From assembly GCA_026874595.1 (NCBI GenBank), contig CM049314.1, positions 68,382,300-68,446,299 of the forward strand: 64,000 nt of DNA, given 5' to 3'. This DNA is from Sipunculus nudus (lineage: Eukaryota > Annelida > Sipuncula > Golfingiida > Sipunculidae). Made by a program: the position numbers and the translations under genes. The notes under the pieces were generated by a model, which did no database searches, was not told the DNA's origin, and saw only the letters and a list, made by a program, of their open reading frames with translations. This document shows positions 1 to 11,150 of the stretch, one piece after another; position 1 is the stretch's first letter, and each line of letters opens with the position of its first letter.

Positions 1-542
1 CCTGTGGCAATTTCGCGCCAGCACATGTCAGATGCGGGCATGGAGCGTGCGTTTTGCTGACAGGGAACGGTATCGGTAATGCGTGTGTATCCCGTCATTT
101 CTGCGGTCATGGAGCGAAGTAAACGAGGAACGTTAGGTCCAGTTACTGCCTTCCTGTTGGTAATCTGAGGGCTGGCTACGGCAAATTGCTAGCGTTCTGC
201 GACTACCTCTGCCGTATAAATAGTTCCGCTACCGGCACGTGCAACTCTTGCGCCTTACAGGCAACTCCACCGTAAGTTGTCCGGAGCTGGCACGCAGGCA
301 ACCCGCTGTGCCTGTATGTGGCCTGAAGCTAACACGGACCTGTTTCTAAGCTCTCAAGCGCCTGGCCCGCATGTCACACGTAGCACACGCAAGGCCCACG
401 AAGATTCCACGCATCCAACAGGCAAGTTCTACGCGAAACCTACCTAAATCTTTGCCTGTCCGCAACAAAATCCATGCCCGCAACAAGCCCGTGTGGTCCA
501 CGCAGTGCTAATGTGACAGCGCCTTAAGTTTAAATTACTCAC
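1..542. other. Probable gene A intron; no feature recognised
   Basis: Lies downstream of the E12 donor on the minus strand. It is noticeably more GC-rich than the AT-rich surroundings, with no open frame, splice pair or repeat that I recognise. It could be an inserted element of different composition. Confidence 0.3.
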
Positions 543-641
543 CTGATCTGTACAGGTTATGTCGGCTCCGTTTTCTAAAAGCTTCGAAACTGTCTCTTTG
601 TGGTCATTTGCAGCGGCAAGCATGAGTGCTGTTTTTCCATC
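543..641 (-). CDS. Gene A exon E12: ankyrin repeat
   Basis: 99 bp, 33 codons, acceptor 'ttgtag', donor 'CAG|gtgagt'. Canonical ankyrin consensus: 'DGKTALMLAAANDHKETVSK' followed by LLENGADITCTDQ. It is the paralogue of B E12. Confidence 0.9.
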
Positions 642-1456
642 CTACAAAATGAAATAGGTGAAACGTATTAAAGAGCTGTGTAGACGATAACATGAAAAAT
701 AGCCTGATGATTGGTCGATTACACACAAATAATATTTTTCATTTACTTTTCTTGTGACGATTTCAGAATATTATACAACATGACACTTTAAAGTTTTACA
801 ACATGAACAAACTAAAGTTCAACAAACACCACCTCATTTTAGAATTATCTGTCCTTAAATATTTGAGCAAATATTCATTTACGTACAATTAACATATTCC
901 GTTAAAATGATGGCAATGAACTAAAGGGCTTCATCCATGTGTATTGTTTGGCTCCAATGCTTGGCTAATATTCGGAGGTATTTTTTTAACCAGACGTACA
1001 AATAAAGGAGGCTATTTAAATAGAAACAGAAACAATTGATAAAACAGTGCGTCTTTAACTCTCTTCCTGCTGCCATTGCTACTCGAACCTAGATTGTGTA
1101 CTTATCTAATGGACAATCTGTATTCAGAAATTTAAATACTTTTGGGGACAACAGTGAACAATGATTTTGTAATCAAACCATGAAGTCTCAAATCATTTTA
1201 CAGTAAAATATTGTTAACACAGCCATGGTTAATACCTTATTATACAATGGGTAATGATATACACCCAGTATAAAATTTACTCTGGCTTCCAAAGTTATAC
1301 GATTCATGCTTTCACTGCTATCCGAGATGAATATTGGACACCATGGCTTAATTTCAAATCCCAAGAAAATTTTTATAAAGATATGCCTTGATAGTTGGTT
1401 CAAACTGGTAACAATAAATTATCTCAAAGTGGAGGACGATTAATTAACACACGTAC

Positions 1457-1553
1457 CGAGCAACGTACGTCTGCTTCCCCTTCGTATTTCAGAAACTCGA
1501 TCATTGCTTGAGATGCTCCGCATTCAGCGGCTCGTAGCATTCCATTCATGCTA

Positions 1554-1555
<2 letters not shown>
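1457..1555 (-). CDS. Gene A exon E11: ankyrin repeat
   Basis: 99 bp, exactly 33 codons, phase 0 both sides, acceptor 'attag', donor 'TCG|gtacgt'. Encodes 'GMLRAAECGASQAMIEFLKY', a degenerate ankyrin repeat aligning residue for residue with B E11. Its acceptor directly abuts a long (AT)n tract instead of a polypyrimidine tract. Confidence 0.8.
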
Positions 1556-1557
<2 letters not shown>

Positions 1558-1631
<74 letters not shown>

Positions 1632-1749
1632 ATTAAGAATAGAGAGCTTTTAGATAGATTAACTGAATTATTAGCTAAAAGGCGTCACTCTTACTCTCTC
1701 CCTACATTTAGACTACAGATTAACACTTTACTATGTATACAATTATATA

Positions 1750-1798
<49 letters not shown>

Positions 1799-1800
1799 TA
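1558..1800. repeat. (AT)n microsatellites in gene A intron 10
   Basis: Two near-pure AT dinucleotide tracts (about 1558-1631 and 1735-1800) separated by about 100 bp. The first runs right up to the E11 acceptor. Confidence 0.95.
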
Positions 1801-1955
1801 AAAATCTAATTATGTGGCGCTCGCTAAAATCTATAACCCAATTGTGTTAACAATTTAGACCCAGTTTGTGTCGAATCTCTGAAAAAAGTTTAAGCTTATT
1901 TGTCTGTAAATAAGGTTGACTGTGTATATAATGTAATCGTGTGTGAGAAATATAC

Positions 1956-1999
1956 CCTGTGAATCTCGTTGAAATCAAATCTCGTGACCAATGGTTGAC
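1956..1999 (-). CDS. Gene A short exon E10
   Basis: 44 bp, acceptor 'ttgcag', donor 'AGG|gtatat', phase 1 in and 0 out. Encodes G(split)-QPLVTRFDFNEIHR, nearly the same as B E10 (EPLVTRFELNEPYK). The identity across the paralogues is the main evidence. Confidence 0.7.
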
Positions 2000-3792
2000 C
2001 TGCAAACGTGAAACATATTTAAATAACGCTTAATGCTTCATATATCGGGTACTCTATCCTTTACCATTGATCATATAAGTTTTATATTTATTTTTATATA
2101 GAATTTTAAGAGAAATGAGGAAATTCAATGTGTAACTTGTGATACAAAGGTAATATGACTCTCAAATGGATATCCTGACCTGTGACTCTAAATCATATCT
2201 TTTTGGTAAACATCTTGATCATAGGGAAATGTAAGCTTATCCCATAACACTAAGTATACAGGGTATATGTGCATCATACGGAACTTAACGTCAGGGGCCA
2301 GAACCAACAAGTGAGCCCAGACTTTATGCAGAAAAATGTGGGTTCAATGCCTAATGAACAATCAACAAATGAACCCATTTTTTATCTTTACGAATTTCGA
2401 CATTTTTGCCTGTAAACCCACATTTATTTTGTGAAAAGTGAACCTACCTTTGGTATTTTTGTCAACGACGTTGGGTAACATGTATAGAAACATAAACGAG
2501 TGAAGAGGTGTCAGTTATTTTTAATGCATATTTCCAACCTATAAAATTGTATTATATATTATTTATACTAGTATATAGTAGAAGCCTTTTAAGTAGAAGC
2601 GTTGAACCCACGTCTTTTTTTGGGGAAATGATTGTTCACTTTATGTTCTTGCTGATATATGTATGTTTATGATGAACCCACATTTGGTATATTTGTCAAT
2701 GACGTTGCGTACAAAATAAGCCAGGATAAATATAATATATACTTGATAAAATAATTTTATTTTATGTATAAGAGAAGCCTATTAGGCTAAATTGAAAACA
2801 AAAATATGGGTTCAGTTGCTGGAGTTTTGTCCCTTATAATGCACCTATACCATAAACAGATCCAAGTAACTTAGTTTTAAAAATCGTGCCAGTGGATCTA
2901 TATGCATGTCAAGTTACATTTCCTAGACAGTATTGGTACCATGTGTGCCCTGCAAAATTATGGGCCTATGGCTGAGATTTGTGATCATATACATATATCT
3001 GATACTATGTTAAATACATTTTACCTGCAGTCTTTTGCAGGTGTTCATAATAAGCAAACCCATCAAACTGGATTTTATGATAATTTGTCCAACAATTAAT
3101 CAGAAATCCAGTATTTTCCAATTATTCACACTATTATATTATACCTACTAACTATTTACTTCGGAGGTTCAAAAACCTATTCTTTCTCGTAAGTCAAGGA
3201 CAAAAGGTCTCACTGATCTGACTTTCAGATTCACAAGTCAGACTGTCAAATCTTAATTCCCTTGGTGCAACAATTATGAGACGCGGAAAAGTGTTTTCAC
3301 CCTGGGATCAAAAGAATATAAATCAGAGTGACCTTATTTTAAAACTGAACAGATGATTTGATTCTTCAGAAAATACACCGAAAGCTGTAACCTTTCATCC
3401 TTAAATGAGAATATAAATGCTTTGAATAAAAAAATCTTCATTTAGCGCGATTATATTTCTTTAAGATGAATTGCATTCCAAATTTCTTGACATCCCATCT
3501 ATCTGTTTCTGACAATTCAAGCCTTGTATATTATGTTGACGTATACGGAATCTGGAGTTCTAAAACACGTGTTTTCGTCTCGTCCATAAATCAGAGAATA
3601 TCGCTCAAAGTGAGCTTACTTTGAATGCCAAGTGTGGAACATAAAGTTTGAAGCTCCTGTGTTTTAAAGACTTCCTGTTATGGACGGAACTACGGATGTA
3701 CGGCAAGAAAGAAAATCGACGGAAAAAGACGAACTGTCATAGATTAGATGACTATCAGTAAGCTGAGCTAACATAACTGGGAAAATACTCAC

Positions 3793-4234
3793 CAAATATT
3801 GGGCTGTTTATTGACAATTTTCCTTCTATTTCCGCATGACATAAATTGGGCACTTTCAGTAAGTCGGGCCAGCACAAGAGGAGACACTGAGACAGAGCAT
3901 TATATAGATATTTGGTCTTTGCAGCGATTCGCAAGATCTCACAGTCATCAAAACTACAACACACGCAGTGGAAAGAAATCTTCTTCGCTAACAGCTGCAC
4001 CTTTTTGGGCATTGAATGTTGGAAACCTTTTTGCAGTAGCGATGTTATCAATGATGCTCGATGGTCGAAATATTCATATTGATCTGCTTTTTTGTCACTT
4101 GATTCGTCCGGCGGTTCTGTCTGTATGGTTTCAAGTAAACTGCAAAAGTACCTGTAGACTTTGTTTTTTCCCCAGTCAGAGGCAATTCTCTTCCTGTGTG
4201 ACCCCTGACATTCTTGGAGAACCCTGAATGTCAA
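3793..4234 (-). CDS. Gene A exon E9: large exon of unknown domain
   Basis: 442 bp (147 codons + 1), acceptor 'ttttag', donor 'TTTG|gtgagt'. No known domain recognised. It aligns end to end with gene B E9: shared blocks include 'DWG...Y', 'P...QLLAKKISFHCVCCS' versus 'PKQIRLSESGISLQCLCHS', and the strongest block 'DCEILRIAAKTKYLYNALSQ' continuing as CLLLCWPD. The conserved part is rich in Leu/Ala/Cys and looks helical. The region lies between the CARDs and the ankyrin array, so it could be an irregular ankyrin-like cap or a separate domain. Confidence 0.75.
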
Positions 4235-4760
4235 CTAAAATAGAACTTTTCTTTAAATAGGGTAAACATTCAGACAATATAAGCATCGGATCATACGACA
4301 CATAACTTTAGATGAGTTTTCTATACTTCAACTTTCGTTAAATCGATCAGTTTTACCTTTTACACAACAACTTTATGATTCCCTTCAGTAACCCAAGGTA
4401 ATAATAGAAGAACAAAACCTTGAAACCGTGGGATTTAAGTTGGCTTATTGAAGTTTCTTCTCTCGTATTTCTTAACCTGTCACTTTCTCGACTAGATCTA
4501 TTTGACTTTAATACGATGAGATCAGTTGTAATATTAACACCTCCATGCAATCTCTTATTGTGAGAAAACAGAGATATTTATTTTAACACAATTTCAGAGT
4601 GTAATATAAAAAAACCACATATTATATATACGAACAGCATATCAAAAATTCATAAACAAAGAGAGCATAAAACAATTCTGTACACAAAATCCATTTGTGA
4701 TTTTGATTACATTCTTATGCAAAAATATGTTATACTTTGTGGATTATAAAAATAATTTAC

Positions 4761-4816
4761 CTCCACAGAAATCTTGCGTCTTGATTCAGCTAGAAGCAGT
4801 TTACCAGGAATCGTGT
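4761..4816 (-). CDS. Gene A exon E8 (post-CARD linker)
   Basis: 56 bp, acceptor 'ttgacag', donor 'GAG|gtaaat', phase 1 in and 0 out, encoding D(split)-TIPGKLLLAESRRKISVE. It bridges the phases of E7 and E9 exactly. The gene B counterpart is 29 bp. Confidence 0.55.
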
Positions 4817-5304
4817 CTGTCAAGGAAGTTTTTACTTTTTTTTAAATTTATATAGTAAACATTCACCACTGCTAAGCACTCAGGTCAAGGATAATTCTCT
4901 CAAAATAATCTAAGGTTACGAGAAATGATTAGGTGTCTGTATGAAAGGAGGTTAAAAAAGCCTTGGCTTGATAAATTATGAGGAAAAAACTTGATCTTAA
5001 GTACCATTATGCACATCTTTCTGCTTTGCAATCTGTCAAAATATATTGTTAAAAGCAAACGTGGTTTCATATATATTTTATAATGAGCTCACGGAGACCT
5101 TCTTTAAGCACATACGCAGGCAGGCTTCATACAGATAATATAGCGCAGATACCTTTCAGGCGGCTTAGCATAATATAACAAAGTAAACCTACAAGATGTA
5201 ATCTTACGATGAGCTGAGGGGATAAAGCGTCAGGAAGTATTGCTAAATATTATATTTTCTGCAAATCACCATGCTTTCTTTCAAAGTGTGAAAATAATAT
5301 TTAC

Positions 5305-5440
5305 CGGCATGGAGAAGCTGAGATTTAACCCTTTCAAACTTTTTATCTTTACTGTCCTGTAGGAATGTGATGATTTTCTTAATACATATTATATTCTTTT
5401 CCATAAGCAATTCATATCGAACTGGGTCCTTCTTTATTTT
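5305..5440 (-). CDS. Gene A exon E7: second half of CARD3
   Basis: 136 bp, acceptor 'tgacag', donor 'GCCG|gtaaat', phase 0 in and 1 out. Encodes 45 codons including 'CIKKIITFLQDSKDKKFERV', a more diverged CARD C-terminal half. Length is identical to B E7. Confidence 0.65.
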
Positions 5441-5774
5441 CTGTCAGATGAAATAGGAAAAAATGAATGTTTATGCATTTGGTCAGGCATATCACTCTTA
5501 AAACACATAAAAAGGTGCCTACTCTGTCGAAAAGAAAAAAGAGTTAAAGATTGAACATTACGACCATGTTCGTTGATAGTTGTGGTCAGCTATGTTAGAA
5601 CAGATCTCTATGACAATAATGATAATGAGAGTCTCCAAATTACAGTTATTATAACTGACACGAGAGAATGGAGACAGACATTAAAATAAATCTTCAATAC
5701 TTCGTACCGCTATTTTGAACTAATTAATTTATGTAACAAAACAATGAGCATAATAATTAAACAAATGAAATAAC

Positions 5775-5858
5775 CTCAACCGCTGCTTTTTCTTCATCCG
5801 TGATTACTCCTTCATTTAAAAGATTCTTCAACACAGACATACTGAGCGGATGAAATGT
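5775..5858 (-). CDS. Gene A exon E6: first half of CARD3
   Basis: 84 bp, 28 codons, phase 0 both sides, acceptor 'taacag', donor 'GAG|gttatt'. Encodes 'LKNLLNEGVITDEEKAAVE', the helix 2-3 CARD pattern (L..LL..GVIT..E). Same length as B E6. Confidence 0.7.
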
Positions 5859-6227
5859 CTGTTAAAAGAATTCGTTTTCATTGATTAAAGTAGAATAAAT
5901 GACTTAATGGATATGAAAAAGGGTGTTTCTTTATTATTCGGCTGTTAATATTTATGAAGAATATTACTCTTGTCATCTGTGATTACCCAAGTGAAATCAA
6001 GATTATTTGAAAAATAATTTTGATTAAAGTAAGGTTTACCCTTTCTGTCAATCAATATTAGGCTAAATACAAATCAGCGTATCAAACATTGTCTTAGAGC
6101 TGTGCGTATTCGGATTGCTGAACTTTTCGCTTAGCTTATAAAGTAGCGTTTGGCATCTTTCCTCACACACGGGTTTATTTTCCTTTCTCGGTATTTTTTA
6201 AAACCTAAATTTGCTTTAAGCTATTAC

Positions 6228-6256
6228 CTTTGGTTGGTTAAGTTTTTCTTCTGGAT
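6228..6256 (-). CDS. Gene A micro-exon E5 (linker between CARD2 and CARD3)
   Basis: 29 bp micro-exon, acceptor 'ttccag', donor 'AAAG|gtaata', phase 1 in and 0 out. It encodes D(split)-PEEKLNQPK. Gene B has an exon of identical length and phases at the same place, which supports its reality. Confidence 0.6.
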
Positions 6257-6446
6257 CTGGAAAATTAAACGATGAGAAAGTTCCTGATAAAAATGATTTA
6301 TGGCAATAATTTTTTAAACGTTTCTGGTATGAAATGATTTATGTCAATTAATATCAACAAAGTTTAATCAATTTTCCTTCAGTCATCTCAACATGCCTTT
6401 ATGGTGCATGTAATATGGGAAAATATAGAGCTTTATAAAAAAATAC

Positions 6447-6582
6447 CTAATTGCCTCATTTGTTTGGCAGCTGCCCTGTTGCATTGGGATTTGCTTTCCT
6501 GGAAACACTGGATAAACTGTTCAAACGTATCGTCATCTTTCCCCATCAAGAATTGAGAGAAAGTAGACGCTTCGTCTTTATT
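6447..6582 (-). CDS. Gene A exon E4: second half of CARD2
   Basis: 136 bp, acceptor 'attag', donor 'TTAG|gtattt', phase 0 in and 1 out. Motif 'FSQFLMGKDDDTFEQFIQCF' followed by 'QES' is a clear CARD helix 4-5 match and is closely similar to B E4 ('LMMGKNEDIFEQFIQCLQES'). Confidence 0.75.
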
Positions 6583-6812
6583 CTAATGGAAAAAATGTAT
6601 GACAAATAATTAATAAGGGGATCAATTTTACCATTAATTATCTTCGAAGAAAGAAGTCTTCTCCCAGAACCTTGCTTTATGCTTGCTTAACATGTTAATC
6701 AAGGGAGTTCAGAAAGATAAATGTTTCATCGATTCACTGAAAGAATTAGGTACATGGTGTCAGGCAACATGTGAACAGGACTATTTATATATGTTACAAT
6801 TCTTATACTTAC

Positions 6813-6991
6813 ACAGCCATATACACTCCGGTGGTCACTTTCAAACATTGTTCGGAGGTTGTTTTCCAGTATGTTAGCTTCCACGAGAGTTGCAAGGAAT
6901 GATGGATTGAAGTCAAGTGACTTGTTGAGCAGTTTCTTAAAGCCACTTATCTTTTCAATGTATGGACCTAATCGCCTGTCGCCTTTCACAA
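6813..6991 (-). CDS. Gene A exon E3: first half of CARD2
   Basis: 179 bp, acceptor 'ctttag', donor 'TGT|gtaagt', phase 1 in and 0 out. It encodes about 59 residues with 'YIEKISGFKKLLNKSLDF' then 'FLATLVEANILENN', aligning with gene B E3 ('YIEKIKRCQVVL', 'LLDALVESQVI'). It is 27 bp longer than the B exon at its 3' side. Confidence 0.65.
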
Positions 6992-7429
6992 CTAAAGGTA
7001 TTTACTGAATGAGTTTAGCAAGACACCCTTCGATTTTCATATAAAGAAAAGTAAAACGTTAAGTACCACACATTCTTTACTGCATCTTTTGCTGCTTTAA
7101 AATTGCCCTGTCTGTATGGTTATGATGCGAAAACTGAATGATGCGAGAAAAAAGCCTATGAAATACACTCATAAAGTAAGTTACTTGAGATGTTATCAAT
7201 GCGTCTACAAATAAGACAGTTCTGTTTCCACAAGCCTCACAAGAGGAAGGATTTACATCATAAATGCATATTTGGTTCACATAATTCCATTGAGATGAAT
7301 GGGGTTAGGGTTTTAATAATTCATGGGGAAAAAACTCAAACATACAGTTGCGATTTTAAATAGTATTGTGATCAACCAGTGCGTTTCTATCTGAAACCTT
7401 CTTCCTAGAAAATAACAAGAAACATTCAC

Positions 7430-7565
7430 CTGCGCCCTCTAGTGCCGCTGCTATTTCTTGGTAATCATTTCTGAGGCATTGCACAAATCTGTAGAGGAGT
7501 GGTTGCGATTTCATAGAGAGATAACCGCACAAGGCATTTATTTTCCTTTCGTTTGAATATGTGTG
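7430..7565 (-). CDS. Gene A exon E2: second half of CARD1
   Basis: 136 bp, acceptor 'ttacag', donor 'G|gtgaat', phase 0 in and phase 1 out. It carries the CARD C-terminal signature: 'LLYRFVQCLRNDYQEIAAAL' is the family's typical 'FL.CLRE....LA.LL' helix 5-6 stretch. Exon length and phases equal those of the second-half exons of CARD2 and CARD3. Confidence 0.7.
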
Positions 7566-7726
7566 CTGTAAAAATACAATAGCGCAGGCAACAGTGAAAA
7601 CTTCTAAGAATATATAATCTTGATACAAAACGACGCGTTCGTCTTAGGCCAATACAACTGTCCAAGCTTTGTTCAGCACGAATCGACATGGTTTGGTTAC
7701 AAACGTTACAAAAGCGTATTATATAC

Positions 7727-7890
7727 TTTCCTTGATGCTATCCCTCTCCTCTGTCGTATGACACTGGCATCAACAAGAGATTCCAGAAATTCTTTGTTTT
7801 CCAGATTTATTGATCGGAGGTGCCATTTGCAAGCTTTGATGACAATAGCAGGGCAACTGTCGACATGTTCTTCCTCGACCATCTTGTGCT
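7727..7890 (-). CDS. Gene A exon E1: first half of CARD1
   Basis: 164 bp between an acceptor-like ag (7891-7892) and a gt donor (7725-7726). It reads (x)AG then 54 codons and ends in phase 0. The core 'KWHLRSINLENKEFLESL' followed by 'VDASVIRQRR' matches the N-terminal helices of a CARD, with the usual 'L..L...GVI' helix pattern. ATG at 7882 (MVEEEHVDS...) has A at -3 and G at +4 and could be the start codon; the alternative is entry from an unseen upstream exon in phase 1, as gene B also suggests. Confidence 0.6.
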
Positions 7891-10603
7891 CTAGATATAT
7901 ACATAAGGATTTCATGGTGTTTGTTAAAAAAATAAATATATGTTGGTCCTAATTAAATCAATTCAGGAGGTGATCATAATGAATATAAATACGAAGTTAA
8001 TTCTATATTTTCTTTAGAAAATATGACGATTTTAAGGTAGAATTTAGTGGTTAAAGATCTTGATTAAGGCACCGTCATATTTATGAATATGCATCATAGC
8101 ATGGTTCTGCTAAATTTGGCTTTTATAAATAGCTCAAGTATTATTGTCATACTTGAGCAAATATTTATTCAAGCCAACATGTTAACTGAATGCAGAACTG
8201 TATTTATAGGTACATTCATAAAAAATATATGCCCGATTTACTACAGGTAAGGACATAGTACCGGTTTTGAGATTTCATGGAAATGATTATTTGGAGAAAG
8301 GCAAACATTTAAAGTAGCAAGTGATAGGCTAAGAGGAAAAAGTGATTCTTTGGAAACATCCCGATCCCGCCATCTAAACGCTTTATGTATATGCTTGTGC
8401 GCTTGGCCGCAATCACGATTAATTATAATTTGTGAGTGCAACTTGCCATTGTCCAGGAACGTTTCATTTCTATCACTTTCTCTTGTCGGAATCTGATCAC
8501 GACACACGGGAACACATGTCTAAAAGACGTAATTAAAACGAATGAGTTTTAAATATCAAACTCGATACCAGATACCAACAGGTGAATTGGTTCTGACGTT
8601 ATTATGGAGCAGGATATGAACATGATTCAGCAAAAAGCCTAGTGTATAGCAATAAGTGTGTCCTTGCTTTTCAGATTTCGCGGTTAATGAATTAACAGTT
8701 GCTCTATATGTAGAAAGAGTGTAAAGCAATTGCAATGGTGATTTTGGAGACATTTTGGCATCATTAACACCTGATATTAAGTTAGAACTGTAAACATTAG
8801 AGAAAGAACAAGAGGATACATATGAACAACTCATTTTATAAAAACATTGTGCCAAAAAATAAAAGAAAAATCACGGTCAAGATTAGTTTTTCCATGGCAT
8901 GTTGACACGCATATTCGGGGTGATAAGGAAAAAATCTTATACTGATAATTCAGCATATACAGGGCTTTGTCAAATATCTTGATATGAAAAAAAATCTATG
9001 GAAATATTCAGTATATATGCATTTCATTATGTACGTCCATGATACACAGCCAATGAGCGGATTATTAGAAAAAGAGTAGCGTTTAAGCCACAATACAATG
9101 TCAAATTCGACGAATATGATAATCTGTGACACATGTTCCATTGTGCAAAGGTTATGCAATCATATAACTAATGATTTAATTGACATGATTCTTTCCATTC
9201 ATATTGCAAGATTTATAAAAAATCATCGACAGTGTCATCAGATCCTGAAAACTTTTGGCGCCACCTTTATTTTTTATATTTTATAAATATATTATCTCTA
9301 TGTGTAAGACCCTTTAATGAAGTAGTCTTGCTGTTAAAAGGCAAAACCCGTAACCTTTAGACATAGAAACTTCTAATTATACATCCGTTGGGTTCTTAGG
9401 CAAATCTCCTTGGAAACCTGAAATAAATATTCTGTGAGCTATGGACTAAAAACATGATATTGAGGACCCAAAGAGTCAGACGGGACAGAAATTGTATCCT
9501 TATCCCTGGAATCTTCCAATACGACATCTAGGTAGGTCCTTGGCAAGTCTCCATTAAATCGTTCAGTTAAGTCACTGTGACCTGTATTCTGAAAGCTTCG
9601 AGTAGAAAACCTAATTTTAAGCAAACAGAAAGTCAGGTAGCGAACAGATTTTAACTGTTATATCTAAAATGTCTTTCTTAATGTAAAGAGAGGTCATGTA
9701 ATGTTTCCTTGGACATCCAAATTGAGGTCACTGCGACCTATATCTGAATAATATTTTTTTTTCTTGGAGACCTTAAGTAAGGTCACCGTTACTTATTTTC
9801 TAAGGATTCTTGGAAATAAACATGACTTTGAGCACTCTGAAGTCATTCTACCCATTGTTCAAGGTTCCTTAACAAATTTTTTCTCCATATCATAACATCA
9901 ATAGTTGATAGAGTTTTCCCGTGTCAGCGATCGGCTATGCGTCAAGACCCCTGGGTCTGTTTTAGTATATGGCCGAGATTATATTTTTGTTCAACACGGC
10001 ACATGATAGAGTGGCATGTTTTAATGAGGCCCTTGGTAATAATGACTTAAGGCAACATAAAGTACTTTTGAATTAATCCTTTACAGACGCCTTTAATTTG
10101 TTTGGAAAACTGTTATAATGGAGAAATTCTAGTAAATTCTGGTAAAAAAAAACGAATGACACCAAAAAAAATTATTTATGGGTACAATGATGCTTGGACA
10201 TATTCTTGAGATAACCTAATGTATTGAAATATCATGAATCTGTGTTTAATAAGCTTATAATCTCCCCATATCTTTTTAAACTGTAAACGTCAAAGATGGC
10301 AATCTATATTTACTTATACGCTCAACATTTTTGTTGGTTCATTAAGATTTCAAACTGCATAATAAAAGGTAACATCAAGTTTGGCGGCTTCTTAGGTTTA
10401 TAAATTTATACCTGATTACATGAGCTTTGTTTACTGCGAACGTACGGCAAGATAGGGTACGCTGCGCATGGCGTCAGTAGATGGACTACAACCGAATGGT
10501 AAAGCTCGGGTGATTAACCGTGGGCTGAACTAAAATATATATCACGATCATTATTCAGTAGAATGCACATCAAATATTTATCTGAATGTACACAGATCCT
10601 TAC
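7891..10603. other. Intergenic between A and B; part is a dispersed repeat
   Basis: No convincing exon found. From about 9300 to 9830 there is an inverted, diverged copy of the dispersed repeat also seen at 40.85-41.62 and 47.76-48.40 kb (shared pieces: 'ctccttggaaacctg'-type segments and 'gtcactgtgacct'), itself made of 2-3 tandem subunits. The rest holds nothing I can name. Confidence 0.45.
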
Positions 10604-10690
10604 CCTGCCTTTCATCCTTTTCAAGTGCTTTAACATTAAGTCAACGATACTCAGCCTCCCTAACTTCATGGCCTGAAGAAATGCCGTATG
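10604..10690 (-). CDS. Lone ankyrin-like exon, possibly a 3' exon of gene B
   Basis: 87 bp, 29 codons, acceptor 'cgttgcag', donor 'AGG|gtaagg', phase 0. Encodes 'HTAFLQAMKLGRLSIVDLML' plus KHLKRMKGR, a helix-loop-helix ankyrin-like unit resembling B E15/E16 ('KTALLYAVEKQHLAVVRTFV'). If unspliced, the frame runs on to a stop at 10514, so it could also be a terminal exon. Assignment to gene B implies an intron of about 10 kb containing the Ngaro element. Confidence 0.5.
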
Positions 10691-11055
10691 CTGCAACGTT
10701 TGTTAGAAAAGGAAGAGAGTCAATAAATTCGAGAAACAGCGCTATATGTTTTAACACTGCAAATATATAGCTTTGTCCCTTGACTTAATGACAAGACAAT
10801 TATCCAGAATATGCGAGCTTATCAGATAGGACCCATTGCTCTGGTAATCAATACAAACTTGACAAAGAGAGTTTATTCTCATAGCCGTATATTTACATAT
10901 ACTGGGTAATCTAGACAATATAAATAGAAATCACTGGTGTCACCGAATGCAATAGTTTACCAGCTTATTTACATAAATAACTATAGTTGCTTTGTTAAGA
11001 AAAAAAATTGTTGTTTAGTTGATTGTTTACAATTGTTTCCACTGCTATTTGGTTG

Positions 11056-11150
11056 ACGATTGCCTCCGCCAGGAGGGAATGCGTTCTTTCCCATCAGAAT
11101 ATGTGTTTGTGCGTTTATAAATGTTTGTTCACAGCATCCCTCATGCAATC
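11056..11150 (-). repeat. Fragment of dispersed repeat (also at 38.4 and 46.3 kb)
   Basis: On the reverse strand the segment reads '..cacaaacaca..' then 'gcattccctcctggcggagg', matching the ends of the repeats at about 38375-38460 and 46255-46320. Confidence 0.4.

Larger units (their letters stand above)
543..7890 (-). other. Gene A: triple-CARD / ankyrin-repeat gene, 3' end outside window
   Basis: Spliced minus-strand gene model built from twelve exons (E1-E12) that join in frame through GT-AG introns. Visible order of the protein (about 530 residues): CARD1 (E1-E2), CARD2 (E3-E4), 9-residue linker (E5), CARD3 (E6-E7), linker (E8), 147-residue region of unknown fold (E9), 14-residue exon (E10), ankyrin repeats (E11, E12). 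The last donor at 542 shows that the gene continues beyond the left edge, presumably with more ankyrin exons as in gene B. Every intron phase matches gene B. CARDs make homotypic contacts in caspase and NF-kB signalling and ankyrins bind partners, so an innate-immune or cell-death role is inferred. No orthologue name can be given. An ATG at 7882 in a good start context is a candidate start, but E1 is also preceded by an acceptor-like site, so an upstream exon is possible. Confidence 0.7.

Noticed and set aside
3799-4227. 142-codon open frame on the plus strand
   Set aside because: It is the antisense shadow of gene A exon E9, which has paralogue and splice support.
8241-8507. 88-codon minus-strand frame upstream of gene A, considered as a 5' exon
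   Set aside because: No matching splice sites or phase, and no counterpart upstream of gene B.
10600-10692. Idea that the 10.6-kb exon is the first exon of gene A
   Set aside because: It is ankyrin-like, whereas in both genes ankyrins follow the CARDs; gene A then begins with a CARD exon at 7.89 kb.
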